A DNA stretch of 64,000 nt from Alphaproteobacteria bacterium (GTDB lineage Bacteria; Pseudomonadota; Alphaproteobacteria; UBA9219; RFNS01), in NCBI GenBank assembly GCA_016124955.1, contig WGMR01000005.1:232056-296055 (forward strand), written 5' to 3'. The position numbers and the translations under genes are program-made. Each line of letters starts with the position of its first letter. Positions within the stretch are counted from its first letter, which is position 1. This document shows, in pieces, positions 52,144 through 61,315 of this stretch. Below the pieces are notes generated by a model. That model saw only the letters and a program-made list of their open reading frames with translations, was not told where the DNA came from and searched no databases.

Positions 52144-53597
52144 ACGCGATTGGCCGCAAAGCCGGGCAGCGGACGGTACATGCCGTTGAACGCCGATGTG
52201 GTGTAGTAGGGCATCAACGCGGCCATGACCGGCTTGCCGCGATAGATGATCAGTTGCCAGTCCGGGCGCAGGGCACGAATTTCATCGGCGAACATGAGCG
52301 AGCGCTGAAACGTGCGGTCCTGCATCGCGCGACGTTCCGGCTCCGCCAGCCGGAACAGGCTGCCGCGCCGCATCTCGGCCGTTTCTTCCGATATGGCCTC
52401 CTCCGTTGCGACACCGAGCAGCCGAGAAAGATAGTCCGAGGAAAAATTATCCTTCACGCCGAATGCCTGCACGGCCTCGGCGTTCGCGATGAAGGTTTCC
52501 CAGCTTTCGGGATAGTCGCGCTTGAGCTGGTTGAGGTCCTGTACGAAGGGCCACAAACATATGCCCATCCCGCCCATGAGGCCAAAAGCCTGCTCGACGG
52601 CGGCAAGCCGCCCGATCGTGCCGAATTCGTCGAGCAGGAATAAAACCTTGCTCTTGGGGCGCTGCGCGCGGGCAAGCTCGCGTATGGCGATGGTAACCAA
52701 GAGCCGAAGCCAGCGCCCGTAAGGCCCCAGCTTGTCGGCCGGGATTACGACATAGATAGAGACGTTGCCTTCGGCGAGCCGGGCGAAGTCAATATCGCTT
52801 ACGCTCATCGCGGCGTTAAGAGCGTCGTTGTCCAGAAACGCGGTTTGCGTCGTGGCGGTGGAAATGATCGAGGAAATCTCGTTCGTGTCCTGCCCGAAGC
52901 GCGCCAGCTTGCGCCCCGCCACGCCGCCGCGCTCGACGGCCTGGCGGATCAGCGCCACGATCTGCGCGCGCGGTAGGGTGAGGAGTTGCCGGACTTGCCC
53001 GAGCGTTGCTCCGTCCCTTGTCGCGGGGTCTTCCACCAGAAATGCGATGAGACCGGCGATCAGTTCGCGGGCCGAGTCATCCCAATGCGGGTCCTTGCCT
53101 TGGTTAATAATGAGTGCGTCGGCGAGACCGGCGAGATCGTCCGTGAAGTCTGCTGAAATGGGGTCAAGCCCGGCCATTGGATTGAAGCGGGCATTCGTCT
53201 CAGGCCCGTAGCGTTTGCTCACCTCGTTCCACGGATCGAGGATCAGCACCTGCTGTCCCATCTGCCTGCGGCGCGCCGCCGTCACCCATGCGTTCTCGCC
53301 CTTGGGGTCGATCACGAATACCGAACCGGGGTAGGTCAGCAGATTGGGAATGATCGCCGCCGTGCCCTTGCCTGACCGCGTTGGCGCCAGCGTGAGCATG
53401 TGACGGTCGGGCGCGGCCACGATGGAGCGTCCGCGCCGTACGCTCGTATGCTTGCCCTTGGCCCATCCGGCGACAGGATGACCGAGCCAAAGGAAGTGTT
53501 TGCGGTTCGCTCGCGCCTTCCAGAGCGGGACGCCGTCAAAATCAAGAAACCCGGCAGAGCCGTGTTCAACCGATTTTACGGGCGTCCCAGCAGCCAT
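52122..53597 (-). CDS. TraG/VirD4-type conjugal coupling protein
   Basis: ATPase of 491 residues linking the relaxosome to a type IV secretion channel. Walker A is LTLAPTRSGKGTAAIIPNLL (about 68-88), Walker B VLFLLDEFGTIG (about 335), and the FVIDPKGENAW block and GQDTNEISSII-like sensor region are typical. It lacks the N-terminal membrane helices of full TraG/VirD4 (usual length 600-700), so it is a short soluble form or relies on the neighbouring membrane protein at 51760. A GTG or ATG start near 53597 is assumed. Confidence 0.85.
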   Translation of the reverse strand: MAAGTPVKSVEHGSAGFLDFDGVPLWKARANRKHFLWLGHPVAGWAKGKHTSVRRGRSIVAAPDRHMLTLAPTRSGKGTAAIIPNLLTYPGSVFVIDPKGENAWVTAARRRQMGQQVLILDPWNEVSKRYGPETNARFNPMAGLDPISADFTDDLAGLADALIINQGKDPHWDDSARELIAGLIAFLVEDPATRDGATLGQVRQLLTLPRAQIVALIRQAVERGGVAGRKLARFGQDTNEISSIISTATTQTAFLDNDALNAAMSVSDIDFARLAEGNVSIYVVIPADKLGPYGRWLRLLVTIAIRELARAQRPKSKVLFLLDEFGTIGRLAAVEQAFGLMGGMGICLWPFVQDLNQLKRDYPESWETFIANAEAVQAFGVKDNFSSDYLSRLLGVATEEAISEETAEMRRGSLFRLAEPERRAMQDRTFQRSLMFADEIRALRPDWQLIIYRGKPVMAALMPYYTTSAFNGMYRPLPGFAANRVCRPCPI

Positions 53598-53626
53598 GTG
53601 TCATGCCCCTGTATGCCGCCCCGCGC

Positions 53627-53902
53627 CTACGAGCCCGGCTTTGGACCGAGCAGGTCTGCGACCACCTTGCGGTCAACGGGACGCGTGACGGATTTACCGA
53701 GCACGCCACGGAGCTGCGCGCCGAAGGCGGGGTCGGTTGCGGCATGCGCCAGCACGGCCGCGCCGATGATGATTTTCCGCCGTGTTTCTTCCTTGCGCTT
53801 GCGCGTCGTTTCCTGCGCCGACAGGGTTCGCAGCTTCGCCGTGATCTCTGCCTTCTGGCGTTCCAACAACGCAATGCGATCAGCCTTGGTCCCTGATGGC
53901 AT
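53627..53902 (-). CDS. TraD/TraC-like relaxosome accessory protein
   Basis: 91 residues. A charged coiled coil (LLERQKAEITAKLRTLSAQETTRKRKEETRRKIIIGAAVLAHAAT) is followed by a segment like the TraD/TraC mobilisation accessory proteins of Ti-type and MobQ systems. It lies between the coupling protein and relaxase genes, which supports a transfer role. Family assignment is tentative. Confidence 0.55.
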   Translation of the reverse strand: MPSGTKADRIALLERQKAEITAKLRTLSAQETTRKRKEETRRKIIIGAAVLAHAATDPAFGAQLRGVLGKSVTRPVDRKVVADLLGPKPGS

Positions 53903-54310
53903 GGGTCATATCCCCGTGTTCGGTTGATACGCGTCCTCAAACCTTAAGGGAAAATTGCTAATCCGAAGTTTATCGTCGAAGGCATGACCAAATGCTGTGC
54001 ATACGAAAGGATGAGGCGGAAGAGAGAGGGGAGGCAGAGTCGCGAAGTGCGCGGTTATACATTGCTGCGCAACGTCCGCGACAGAAGCCTGCATGCCTCT
54101 GTACTCTGCCCGAGGAACGTCGTCCCTCTGGACACCCGAGCAAGGCGTTCCACGCCTGCCTTCCGGGGATGGGCATCCCGGCGAGGGCTGCGCGCCCTCG
54201 ACCGCACGAAAGGAGCCTTGCTCCTCTCGACACCAGCGGCAGGACTTGCGCGTCCCCGCGCCCTCGTGAATGCGGCGCCGTGGCTGCCGCAATTCTCGCG
54301 GTAACGGCCC
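53903..54310. other. Intergenic stretch with candidate oriT nic site
   Basis: 408 bp with no supported gene, between divergently read accessory and relaxase genes, the usual oriT place. At 54044-54060 the sequence GAAGTGCGCGGTTATAC shares AAGTGCGC with the nic regions of MobQ plasmids such as RSF1010. Repeats and hairpins are not conspicuous around it. Open frames on the minus strand here are shadows of GC-rich DNA. Confidence 0.4.
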
Positions 54311-55450
54311 ATGGCGATCTACCGCTTCGAGGCCAAGCCGGTAAAGCGCAGCGAGGGACGCAACGCGCTGGCTTGCGCCGCCTACCGCGCGGCCGAGCGG
54401 CTGGCGGACGAGCGCACCGGCCAAGTCTTCGACTATGACCGGCGCTCCGGCGTTGTGCATACCGAAATATGCGCGCCCGAAAACGCCCCCGCTTGGGCGA
54501 CCGACCGGCAGTCGCTTTGGCAGGCCGTGGAGGCAGCCGAGAAGCGCAAGGACGCGCAGCTTGCCCGCGAGGTGCTGCTCGCCCTGCCGCACGAGCTCAC
54601 GGACGCCGAGCGCGTCGCCTTGGTGCACGACTTTGCGGAAACGCAGTTCGTCAGCAAGGGCATGGTCGCCGACATATCCCTGCATGCGCCCGACCGCGAG
54701 GGCGACAACCGCAACCATCACGCTCACATTCTCTTAACCATGCGTGAGCTTGGGCCGGACGGTTTTGGCGCGAAGCAGCGCGACTGGAACGATACCGGGC
54801 TGTTGCAGGGTTGGCGCGAGGCATGGGAAAGCCACGTGAACGAGGCGCTTGAACGCGGCGGGCACGAGGCGCGGGTCGATCATCGCAGCCTTGAGGCGCA
54901 AGGCATCGACCGGGAGCCGGAGCCGAAGGTCGGCCCCGTCGCTACCGAGATCGAGCGCGAGGGCCGCGCCTCGCGCGCGGGCGACGAGCGGCGCGCCGTT
55001 CAGGAACGCAACGCCGAGCGCGAGCGACTGCGCGAATCCGCCGAAATAATCGACATCGAACTTGAGCGGCAGAAGCGCGCGGCGGACCTGTTCGACCGGG
55101 GGGATTACGTCAGCTCCACGCAAGACGCGCAGAAGCTGGTTGAAAAGCACTGGCGCGAGCGGCCGGAGGACGAAGAACGGACGCTGGAGGGCCCAGCATC
55201 GGAAGGTGGCGACCGGCGGCGCGCGGCCGATGAATCCACCGGACACGATGCCACGGCGCCGGACGAGCGCGCCATCACCGAGGACAAGGCCAACGAAAAG
55301 CTCGGCAGCCAGACAGAGAAAACCGACGCCAAGCAAACGGCCTTCGAGCGGCTGCTACGGAATCTGGAGGCTGATGCCGAGCAGGGGGAGCACGACCGCC
55401 CGAAGGAGTCGGGCCGGGATACCGGTGGCGGCAGGCAGCGCGGGAGGTGA
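54311..55450 (+). CDS. MobA/MobL (MobQ-type) relaxase
   Basis: 379 residues. Catalytic Tyr is in the family block LACAAYRAAERLADERTG (Tyr25 candidate); the histidine motif is NRNHHAHILLT (His136, His137, His139); PENAPAWATDRQSLWQAVEAAEKRKDAQL and LPHELTDAER also match MobA/MobL. The protein nicks oriT and carries the strand into the recipient. The C-terminal 150 residues are charged and low-complexity with no helicase domain, so it is much shorter than Ti-type TraA. Start ATG 54311 sits 12 bp after the candidate oriT gap. Confidence 0.85.
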   Translation: MAIYRFEAKPVKRSEGRNALACAAYRAAERLADERTGQVFDYDRRSGVVHTEICAPENAPAWATDRQSLWQAVEAAEKRKDAQLAREVLLALPHELTDAERVALVHDFAETQFVSKGMVADISLHAPDREGDNRNHHAHILLTMRELGPDGFGAKQRDWNDTGLLQGWREAWESHVNEALERGGHEARVDHRSLEAQGIDREPEPKVGPVATEIEREGRASRAGDERRAVQERNAERERLRESAEIIDIELERQKRAADLFDRGDYVSSTQDAQKLVEKHWRERPEDEERTLEGPASEGGDRRRAADESTGHDATAPDERAITEDKANEKLGSQTEKTDAKQTAFERLLRNLEADAEQGEHDRPKESGRDTGGGRQRGR

Positions 55451-55574
55451 CGGCGGGTATTCTTTTCTGTTCCGCCTCTATCCTCGCCGTGCTCGTCGGG
55501 CACGCGGCTGTCCTGCGGCTAATACGGCTTCTCGGGCGAATACATCGTGCTTTGTGTTCGCCACGGCACGGCGG

Positions 55575-56240
55575 TTAGGACAGAACGCCGATTTGTCTCA
55601 ACCATTGCTGGGTCCAGCGCCAAAGCCTGAACGCAAAGTAGGTCGCGATTGCCAGCATGACCGCCAGCAGGATTTTCGCGTTTGTCGATTGGATTGGAGC
55701 ATCGAGCGCGGCGTTCGCGCCGCCGCTGTGCCCAACGCCGCCGAAAAATAGCGATGCTATAAAAGCCGCCAGGAAATAGGTAAGGCCGCCCAGTACGAGG
55801 GCGTAGAGCGGTGTAAACATAAGATAGAACCCTGTGCGGTTCGTGAACCGTCTCACCGGGCCAATCATAAGAATTACCATAATGGTGAGCAGGAAGAGGA
55901 TGAGGACACCTGTGCTCATCGGCCCGTCTTCGGGTTCAAAATATAGGGAATAATAGAGAATTACCGAGGCCGGTATGATGACCGCCGATACGAAAAGCAC
56001 AATGAGTTTGTAGGCAGAGGAAAACAGAAAAGCGAAGCTCGAAACGACACCCCTTGCAGAAGAAGGGGAGAATATATTCCCCAACTGGCCCCGAATTTCT
56101 GAAACGTAATTCTTTCCAGATCTAATAGTGCCGACACCCGAAGCAATTAAAACTATTACCGTGCTTCCCAAAATACTGACAATTATATCTTGAATGACCC
56201 GGACCGGAAGGCCCGAGAAGAATTCCAGTGCCGCCCCCAT
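55575..56240 (-). CDS. Hypothetical multi-pass membrane protein
   Basis: 221 residues with about six hydrophobic helices (IVSILGSTVIVLIASGVG, KLIVLFVSAVIIPASVILYYSLYF, TGVLILFLLTIMVILMIG, FYLMFTPLYALVLGGLTYFLAAFIASLFF and ILLAVMLAIATYFAFRLW). No family is recognised. Convergent with the relaxase gene; 142 bp separate it from the XRE gene at 56383-56646. Confidence 0.5.
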   Translation of the reverse strand: MGAALEFFSGLPVRVIQDIIVSILGSTVIVLIASGVGTIRSGKNYVSEIRGQLGNIFSPSSARGVVSSFAFLFSSAYKLIVLFVSAVIIPASVILYYSLYFEPEDGPMSTGVLILFLLTIMVILMIGPVRRFTNRTGFYLMFTPLYALVLGGLTYFLAAFIASLFFGGVGHSGGANAALDAPIQSTNAKILLAVMLAIATYFAFRLWRWTQQWLRQIGVLS

Positions 56241-56382
56241 CGCGATGCCCCGCCCGCTGATGCACGATGGCGCAATTCTATGAACAGATAGTCAAAAAGC
56301 AAGCCACGACGGCAAACGTGTTCGGCATCTGTGCCCTTTTCCATACCGATTGAGCGCGGTTTTTCCTTCGGCTTTAGCTGTC

Positions 56383-56646
56383 TTACCTTTTCGGCTTTCG
56401 CCCTTTCTTGAGAACAGGCGACCGCTTCGCGCCCGCCTTGGGCCTCGTGAAAAACTCCACGATCTCGACATCAAGCGCCAGCGCGAGCCGTTCAAGCACG
56501 GCCACGCTCGGGTTTTCCATGTTGCGCTCAAGACGGCTCACATAGGTGCGGTCAATCTCGGCATCGACCGCAAGCGCTTCCTGCGCCACGCCGCGCGCGA
56601 CGCGCAAACGCCGAAGATTCCATGCGACCAGTTCCCTTGCATCCAT
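56383..56646 (-). CDS. XRE-family regulator (short)
   Basis: 87 residues, almost only the helix-turn-helix: VAWNLRRLRVARGVAQEALAVDAEIDRTYVSRLERNMENPSVAVLERLALALDVEIVEFF (residues 7-65). A basic C-terminal tail follows (RSPVLKKGRKPKR). Short forms like this are common repressors on mobile elements. Divergent from the small membrane protein gene across a 200-bp gap containing an AT-rich stretch. Confidence 0.75.
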   Translation of the reverse strand: MDARELVAWNLRRLRVARGVAQEALAVDAEIDRTYVSRLERNMENPSVAVLERLALALDVEIVEFFTRPKAGAKRSPVLKKGRKPKR

Positions 56647-56846
56647 TTTCTCATGGGAACGGCCTTGAGGACTATTAAACCACGCACTATACTCACGTAT
56701 TATATTGAGGGATATCGAGGGGACATGGCCATGCCTTCTTTGTTTTCTGAATTTTCGGTCCTTGACGCAGACGGCCCGCGTGCCCGCTGCCGGTGCACGT
56801 AACAGCCATCGCCCTGCAATCCGTTTGGTTTTTGAAGGGACGGGCC

Positions 56847-57122
56847 ATGGCCGCGCGCAAGGTTCGCTTTTATCATTATGTTCTGACGATCATCTGGCCG
56901 CCGCTGGTCTATTTCGTTATCGGCAGGCCGGTGATGGGGCTTCTCATCTCTCTTGTTTGGGTGATTTGGGGATTCGGTCTGCTCATCCCGACGCTCGGCG
57001 CGAACTGGGCCATCGCAATATTTGGCCGCATCAATGGCGGCATATTGGGCCTCTTGGGCTGGGAGATCGCCGCTTGGCACCGCCTGCGGCTTTGGGAACG
57101 GGGCTACGAGACGCTGGATTGA
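56847..57122 (+). CDS. Small hypothetical membrane protein
   Basis: 91 residues with two hydrophobic helices (YHYVLTIIWPPLVYFVIG and GLLISLVWVIWGFGLLIPTLGANW). Start ATG 56847 has GGGACGGGCC upstream and fits the beginning of the hydrophobic core. No family recognised. The 254 bp that follow carry the AbiE operator. Confidence 0.5.
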   Translation: MAARKVRFYHYVLTIIWPPLVYFVIGRPVMGLLISLVWVIWGFGLLIPTLGANWAIAIFGRINGGILGLLGWEIAAWHRLRLWERGYETLD

Positions 57123-57322
57123 TTCCGGAAGATCGGCGGGAGTCTGGCCGAACCGTCTTTTGGCAAGCGCAAGCAACGTGGCGGCTGTACTGTTGTCCGC
57201 CTTCAAGCCCGTGATTTTTCTGTATAAATTCTTATCGCCAAAAAAAGTCGCCTTTGCGATGGCATTACGGGCAGAAAAGTCGCCTTCAGGCCCGCCTTGA
57301 CGTGCTTAAGCCCTGAATTCGC

Positions 57323-57370
57323 TGTTACATTTTCAAGGTGCTTGCGAATCGTCACCTAGGAATTGTAACA
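57323..57370. promoter_or_regulatory. 48-bp dyad operator upstream of abiEi
   Basis: Two pairs of arms share one centre at 57346/57347: TGTTACA (57323-57329) with TGTAACA (57364-57370), and AGGTG (57336-57340) with CACCT (57353-57357). It ends 6 bp before the abiEi start. AbiEi antitoxins repress their own promoter by binding inverted repeats, so this is the likely operator. Confidence 0.6.
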
Positions 57371-57376
57371 ATAGGC

Positions 57377-57982
57377 ATGACCCTCCAGTCACACAGAGAC
57401 CGCGCCATAGCACTCGCACGCCGCAAGGGCGTCGCCCGCACCCGCGACTTCGACGCGGCGGGCGTGCCGCGCGTCTATCTCAAGCGGCTGCAGGATGAGG
57501 GCGTTCTTATCCGGCCTGCGCGAGGCTTCTATCAGCTTGCCGACGCCGAGCTTTCGGCGGCGCATAGCCTTGCCGAGGCCGTGCAGGCCGCACCCAAGGG
57601 TGTCATCGCCCTGCTTTCCGCTTTGCAGTTCCATGGGCTGACGACCCAGACGCCGCATGAGGTCTGGATGCTGCAACCGTCCAAGGCTTGGGTGCCCAAG
57701 AACCCGCCCGTCGCGCTGCGCATCGTGCGCGCCAGCGGGCAAGCGCTTACGGCGGGCATAGAGCAGCACATCATCGACGGCGTATCCGTTCCCGTTACTG
57801 TTCCGGCCAAGACCGTCGCCGATTGTTTCAAGCATCGCAGCAAGGTCGGCCTTGATGTCGCCCTCGAAGCGCTACGCGACACGCTGCGCAAGAAGCGCAC
57901 AACCGCCGACGACATTTGGCGCTACGCGCTGATCGACCGCGTTGGCAATGTCATGCGCCCCTATCTTGAAGGTGCCGCATGA
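57377..57982 (+). CDS. abiEi: AbiEi-type antitoxin/transcriptional repressor
   Basis: 201 residues of the AbiEi antitoxin family: an N-terminal winged helix (DRAIALARRKGVARTRDFDAAGVPRVYLKRLQDEGVLIRPARGFYQL) and the C-terminal antitoxin domain (VIALLSALQFHGLTTQTPHEVWM, ALEALRDTLRKKRTT). Start ATG 57377 fits the family and lies just after the dyad operator. The stop overlaps the toxin start by 4 bp. Confidence 0.88.
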   Translation: MTLQSHRDRAIALARRKGVARTRDFDAAGVPRVYLKRLQDEGVLIRPARGFYQLADAELSAAHSLAEAVQAAPKGVIALLSALQFHGLTTQTPHEVWMLQPSKAWVPKNPPVALRIVRASGQALTAGIEQHIIDGVSVPVTVPAKTVADCFKHRSKVGLDVALEALRDTLRKKRTTADDIWRYALIDRVGNVMRPYLEGAA

Positions 57983-58902
57983 CGCCGCGCGCCGAACCTC
58001 CGAAGAACATGGGCGCATCCGTGCGCGCGCGGCTTACGGACAAGGCCCGCAGCCGCGGCGACGACGTACAACTCATCCTGCTGCGATTCGCCATCGAACG
58101 GCTGATCTACAGGCTTGCGCAAAGCCGCTATAGCGACCAGTTCATCTTGAAGGGCGCGATGCTGTTCTCGCTATGGGCACCCGTTCCCTACCGCAGTACC
58201 GGCGATCTCGACCTGCTGGGGCAGGGCGATCCCGCGCCCGAACGTATTGTCACGATCTTCCGCGAACTGTGCGTGCTCGACGTTCCCGATGACGGACTAG
58301 CCTTTGACCCCGATAGCGTCGCCGCCGAACAAATGCGGGCCGACGAGGAATATCAAGGCGTTCGCGTCGAACTAAACACGACACTCGCGGGTGCGCGTCT
58401 GCGCATTCAGATCGATATCGGCTTCGGCGATATCGTGACGCCCGAGGCGCAGGTTATCAACTATCCCACGCTGCTTGATTTCCCGGAAGCACAGCTCCGC
58501 GCCTATCCACCCGAGACCGTCGTGGCCGAGAAGCTTGAGGCGCTCGTATCGCTCGGCATGCGCAACAGCCGCATGAAGGATTTTTTTGACCTTTGGGTCA
58601 TGGCGAAGACATTTGCCTTCGACGGAGCAGTCCTCACCGAGGCGGTCCGAGCGACATTCACGCGCCGACAGACGCCGTTCCCGACAGAACCACCCATTGC
58701 GCTCACGCCGAGCTTCGCAAACGACGCCTCCAAGCAGGCCCAATGGCGTGGCTTTCTCCGGCGCACGAGCGTGGCGATGGCACCGGAGCCGCTTCCCGAG
58801 CTTCTGGTCTTCATTGCCGGTTTTGCAATGCCTGTGCTTGAGGCTGCGCGGGACGGCAATCCCTTCGACAACAAATGGCTGGCGGGTGGGTCATGGTTGT
58901 GA
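57979..58902 (+). CDS. abiEii: AbiEii nucleotidyltransferase toxin
   Basis: 307 residues. The nucleotidyltransferase core appears as FILKGAMLFSLW, then RSTGDLDLLGQG (GS/DxD-type motif) and VVAEKLEALVSLGMRNSRMKDFFDLW, characteristic of the AbiEii/MenT family. These toxins modify tRNA acceptor ends and cause growth arrest; phage infection can trigger abortive infection. The upstream gene is its antitoxin; the type I restriction operon follows 55 bp after its stop. Confidence 0.88.
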   Translation: MTPRAEPPKNMGASVRARLTDKARSRGDDVQLILLRFAIERLIYRLAQSRYSDQFILKGAMLFSLWAPVPYRSTGDLDLLGQGDPAPERIVTIFRELCVLDVPDDGLAFDPDSVAAEQMRADEEYQGVRVELNTTLAGARLRIQIDIGFGDIVTPEAQVINYPTLLDFPEAQLRAYPPETVVAEKLEALVSLGMRNSRMKDFFDLWVMAKTFAFDGAVLTEAVRATFTRRQTPFPTEPPIALTPSFANDASKQAQWRGFLRRTSVAMAPEPLPELLVFIAGFAMPVLEAARDGNPFDNKWLAGGSWL

Positions 58903-58957
58903 TGGCAACGATTATGCTTTGCAGGCCAATTCGCTGTCTGCCGGAAAGGGCGGGGCT

Positions 58958-61315
58958 ATGAACACTGAAGCCGATACCTGCCGGAAATTCGTTGTGCCTC
59001 GTCTGCAAGCGACAGGTTGGGACAATGATCCGCATTCGATTGCCGAGCAGCGCACCATTACCGATGGTCGCGTCATTCCGGTCGGCAAGGGTTTCGTGCG
59101 CAAGCCGCCCAGGCGGGTTGACTACTTGCTTCGCTATACGCGGGATTTTCCTCTTGCCGTGGTCGAGGCCAAGGCCAGCTACAAGACTGCTGCCGATGCC
59201 GTGCAACAAGCACGGGACTACGCCGAAATGCTGGGCCTCAAATTTGCCTATGCGACCAACGGGCAGGACATCATCGAGATCGACTATTTCACTGGCCGCG
59301 AAACGCGCGTCGATGGTTATCCCACGCCCGATGCGCTATGGCAGCGCTATCAGGCAGGTAGTGGCATCGCATCGTTTGCGACGAGCGAGCAGCTTCTTAC
59401 GCCCTACAATCACACGCTCGGAAAGAGCGAGCGCTACTATCAGCAGATCGCCATCAACCGCACGGTCGAGGCGATTCTGAAAGGACAGAACCGCCTGTTG
59501 CTCACCATGGCGACGGGGACGGGCAAGACCTTCGTTTCGTTCCAGATTTGCTGGAAGCTTTGGTCGAGCCGCTGGAATCGAACCGGTGATCATCGCCGAC
59601 CGCGCATCCTTTATCTCGCCGACCGCAACATCCTCGTGGACCAGCCCAAAGACGGCCTTTTTGCGGTCTTCGGCGACGCCCGCTACAAGATTGAGTCCGG
59701 CGAGGTCGTGCATAGTCGCGAAATGTACTTCGCCATCTATCAGGCACTTGCGGAGGATGAACGCCGCTTGGGCCTGTTCAAGGCATTCCCGCCGGATTTC
59801 TTCGACCTTGTGATTGTGGACGAATGCCATCGCGGCAGCGCGCGCGATGACAGCGCGTGGCGTACAATCTTGGACCATTTCAAGCCTGCCTATCAGCTCG
59901 GTATGACCGCAACACCGTTGCGCGACGACAACCGCGATACCTATCTCTATTTCGGCAATCCGATCTATGAGTACAGCCTGCGGCAAGGCATTGAGGATGG
60001 TTTTCTTGCTCCCTATCGCGTTCACCGGGTCGTCTCGCAATGGGATGCGGCGGGCTGGCGTCCGAGCAGGGACGAGCTTGACCGTTATGGCCGGGCAATC
60101 CCCGATGACGAGTATCAGACCAAGGATTTTGAGCGTGTCATTGCGTTGCGGGCGCGCACGCAGGCGATTGCGCGGCATCTGACGGATTTTATGAGAAAGA
60201 CTGATCGCTTCGCCAAGACCATCGTGTTTTGCGTGGACCAAGAACACGCCGCAGAGATGCGTGAGACGTTGGTCAACCTCAATACCGATCTCGTTGCCCG
60301 GCATCCCGACTATGTTTGCCGCGTGACCGCCGACGAAGGCCAGATCGGGCGCGGGCATCTGAGCCGCTTTCAGGATGTAGAAACGCGCACACCTTCTATC
60401 TTGACGACATCGCAGCTTCTGACCACGGGTGTGGATGCGCCGACCTGCAAAAACATCGTGCTCGCCCGCGTCGTCGGCTCCATGAGCGAGTTCAAGCAGA
60501 TCATCGGGCGCGGCACGCGCCTGCGGGACGATTGCGGCAAGCTGTGGTTCAACATTCTCGATTACACCGGCTCCGCCACACGCATGTTCGCCGACCCGAA
60601 TTTCGATGGCGACCCGACGCGGATCACCGAAGAGGAAATTGACGACGCGGGTGAGACCACTTCGACCACAGAGACGACACCCGGAGACGAGCCTGAGCCG
60701 CCCGATTTGCCACCCGACATTATCGAGCCGCCGAGCGGTGAGCCACGCAAATTCTATTTCGATGGTGGCCAGGTCGAGATCGTAGCCCATCTCGTTCATG
60801 AACTGGACCCCAACGGCAGGCAGCTTCGCGTCGTGCGCTATACGGATTATGCCGCCGAGAGCGTGCGTTCGCTCGTGCCGAACACGGCGGACCTTCGCGC
60901 CCGCTGGGCGGACGCCGACCACAGGCGCGAGATCATCGAGGCGCTGGCCGAGCGTGGCATTAGCTTTGAGGAACTGGCGGAGCAGACCGGCCAGCCGGAC
61001 GCCGACCCCTTTGATCTTCTATGCCATCTCGCTTTTAACGCACCGCTTCGCACGCGGCGCGAACGCGCGCAGCGGCTGAAGCAGGAGCGCAAGGATTTCT
61101 TCGAGAAATATTCACCCGAGGCGCGGCAGATTCTCGACGAGCTTCTTGAAAAATACGCCCAGCACGGCGACGCGCAGTTCGTCCTGCCCGACGTGCTGCA
61201 TGTTCCGCCCATCTCCGCGCACGGCCAACCGGCCGAGATCATCCGCCTCTTCGGCGGGCCGGACCAGCTTCGCCAAGCGGTAAACGAACTACAGGGGTTG
61301 TTGTATGGCTCGTAG
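58958..61315 (+). CDS. hsdR: Type I restriction endonuclease subunit HsdR (EcoEI-like)
   Basis: 785 residues. The N-terminal nuclease domain has the PD-(D/E)xK signature as RVDYLLRY...LAVVEAKAS (about residues 50-70). The helicase domain has Walker A MATGTGKTF (about 182), DECHR (motif II), TATPLR (motif III) and IIGRGTRLRDD (motif VI). The C-terminal region has DLLCHLAFNAPLRTRRERAQRLKQ, typical of the EcoEI R family, whose members are about 800 residues. ATG 58958 matches the family start. The stop overlaps hsdM by 11 bp. Confidence 0.92.
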   Translation: MNTEADTCRKFVVPRLQATGWDNDPHSIAEQRTITDGRVIPVGKGFVRKPPRRVDYLLRYTRDFPLAVVEAKASYKTAADAVQQARDYAEMLGLKFAYATNGQDIIEIDYFTGRETRVDGYPTPDALWQRYQAGSGIASFATSEQLLTPYNHTLGKSERYYQQIAINRTVEAILKGQNRLLLTMATGTGKTFVSFQICWKLWSSRWNRTGDHRRPRILYLADRNILVDQPKDGLFAVFGDARYKIESGEVVHSREMYFAIYQALAEDERRLGLFKAFPPDFFDLVIVDECHRGSARDDSAWRTILDHFKPAYQLGMTATPLRDDNRDTYLYFGNPIYEYSLRQGIEDGFLAPYRVHRVVSQWDAAGWRPSRDELDRYGRAIPDDEYQTKDFERVIALRARTQAIARHLTDFMRKTDRFAKTIVFCVDQEHAAEMRETLVNLNTDLVARHPDYVCRVTADEGQIGRGHLSRFQDVETRTPSILTTSQLLTTGVDAPTCKNIVLARVVGSMSEFKQIIGRGTRLRDDCGKLWFNILDYTGSATRMFADPNFDGDPTRITEEEIDDAGETTSTTETTPGDEPEPPDLPPDIIEPPSGEPRKFYFDGGQVEIVAHLVHELDPNGRQLRVVRYTDYAAESVRSLVPNTADLRARWADADHRREIIEALAERGISFEELAEQTGQPDADPFDLLCHLAFNAPLRTRRERAQRLKQERKDFFEKYSPEARQILDELLEKYAQHGDAQFVLPDVLHVPPISAHGQPAEIIRLFGGPDQLRQAVNELQGLLYGS

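Noticed and set aside
53906..54727. Minus-strand frame covering the gap before the relaxase
   Set aside because: More than half lies antisense to the conserved relaxase N-terminus; no recognisable domain.
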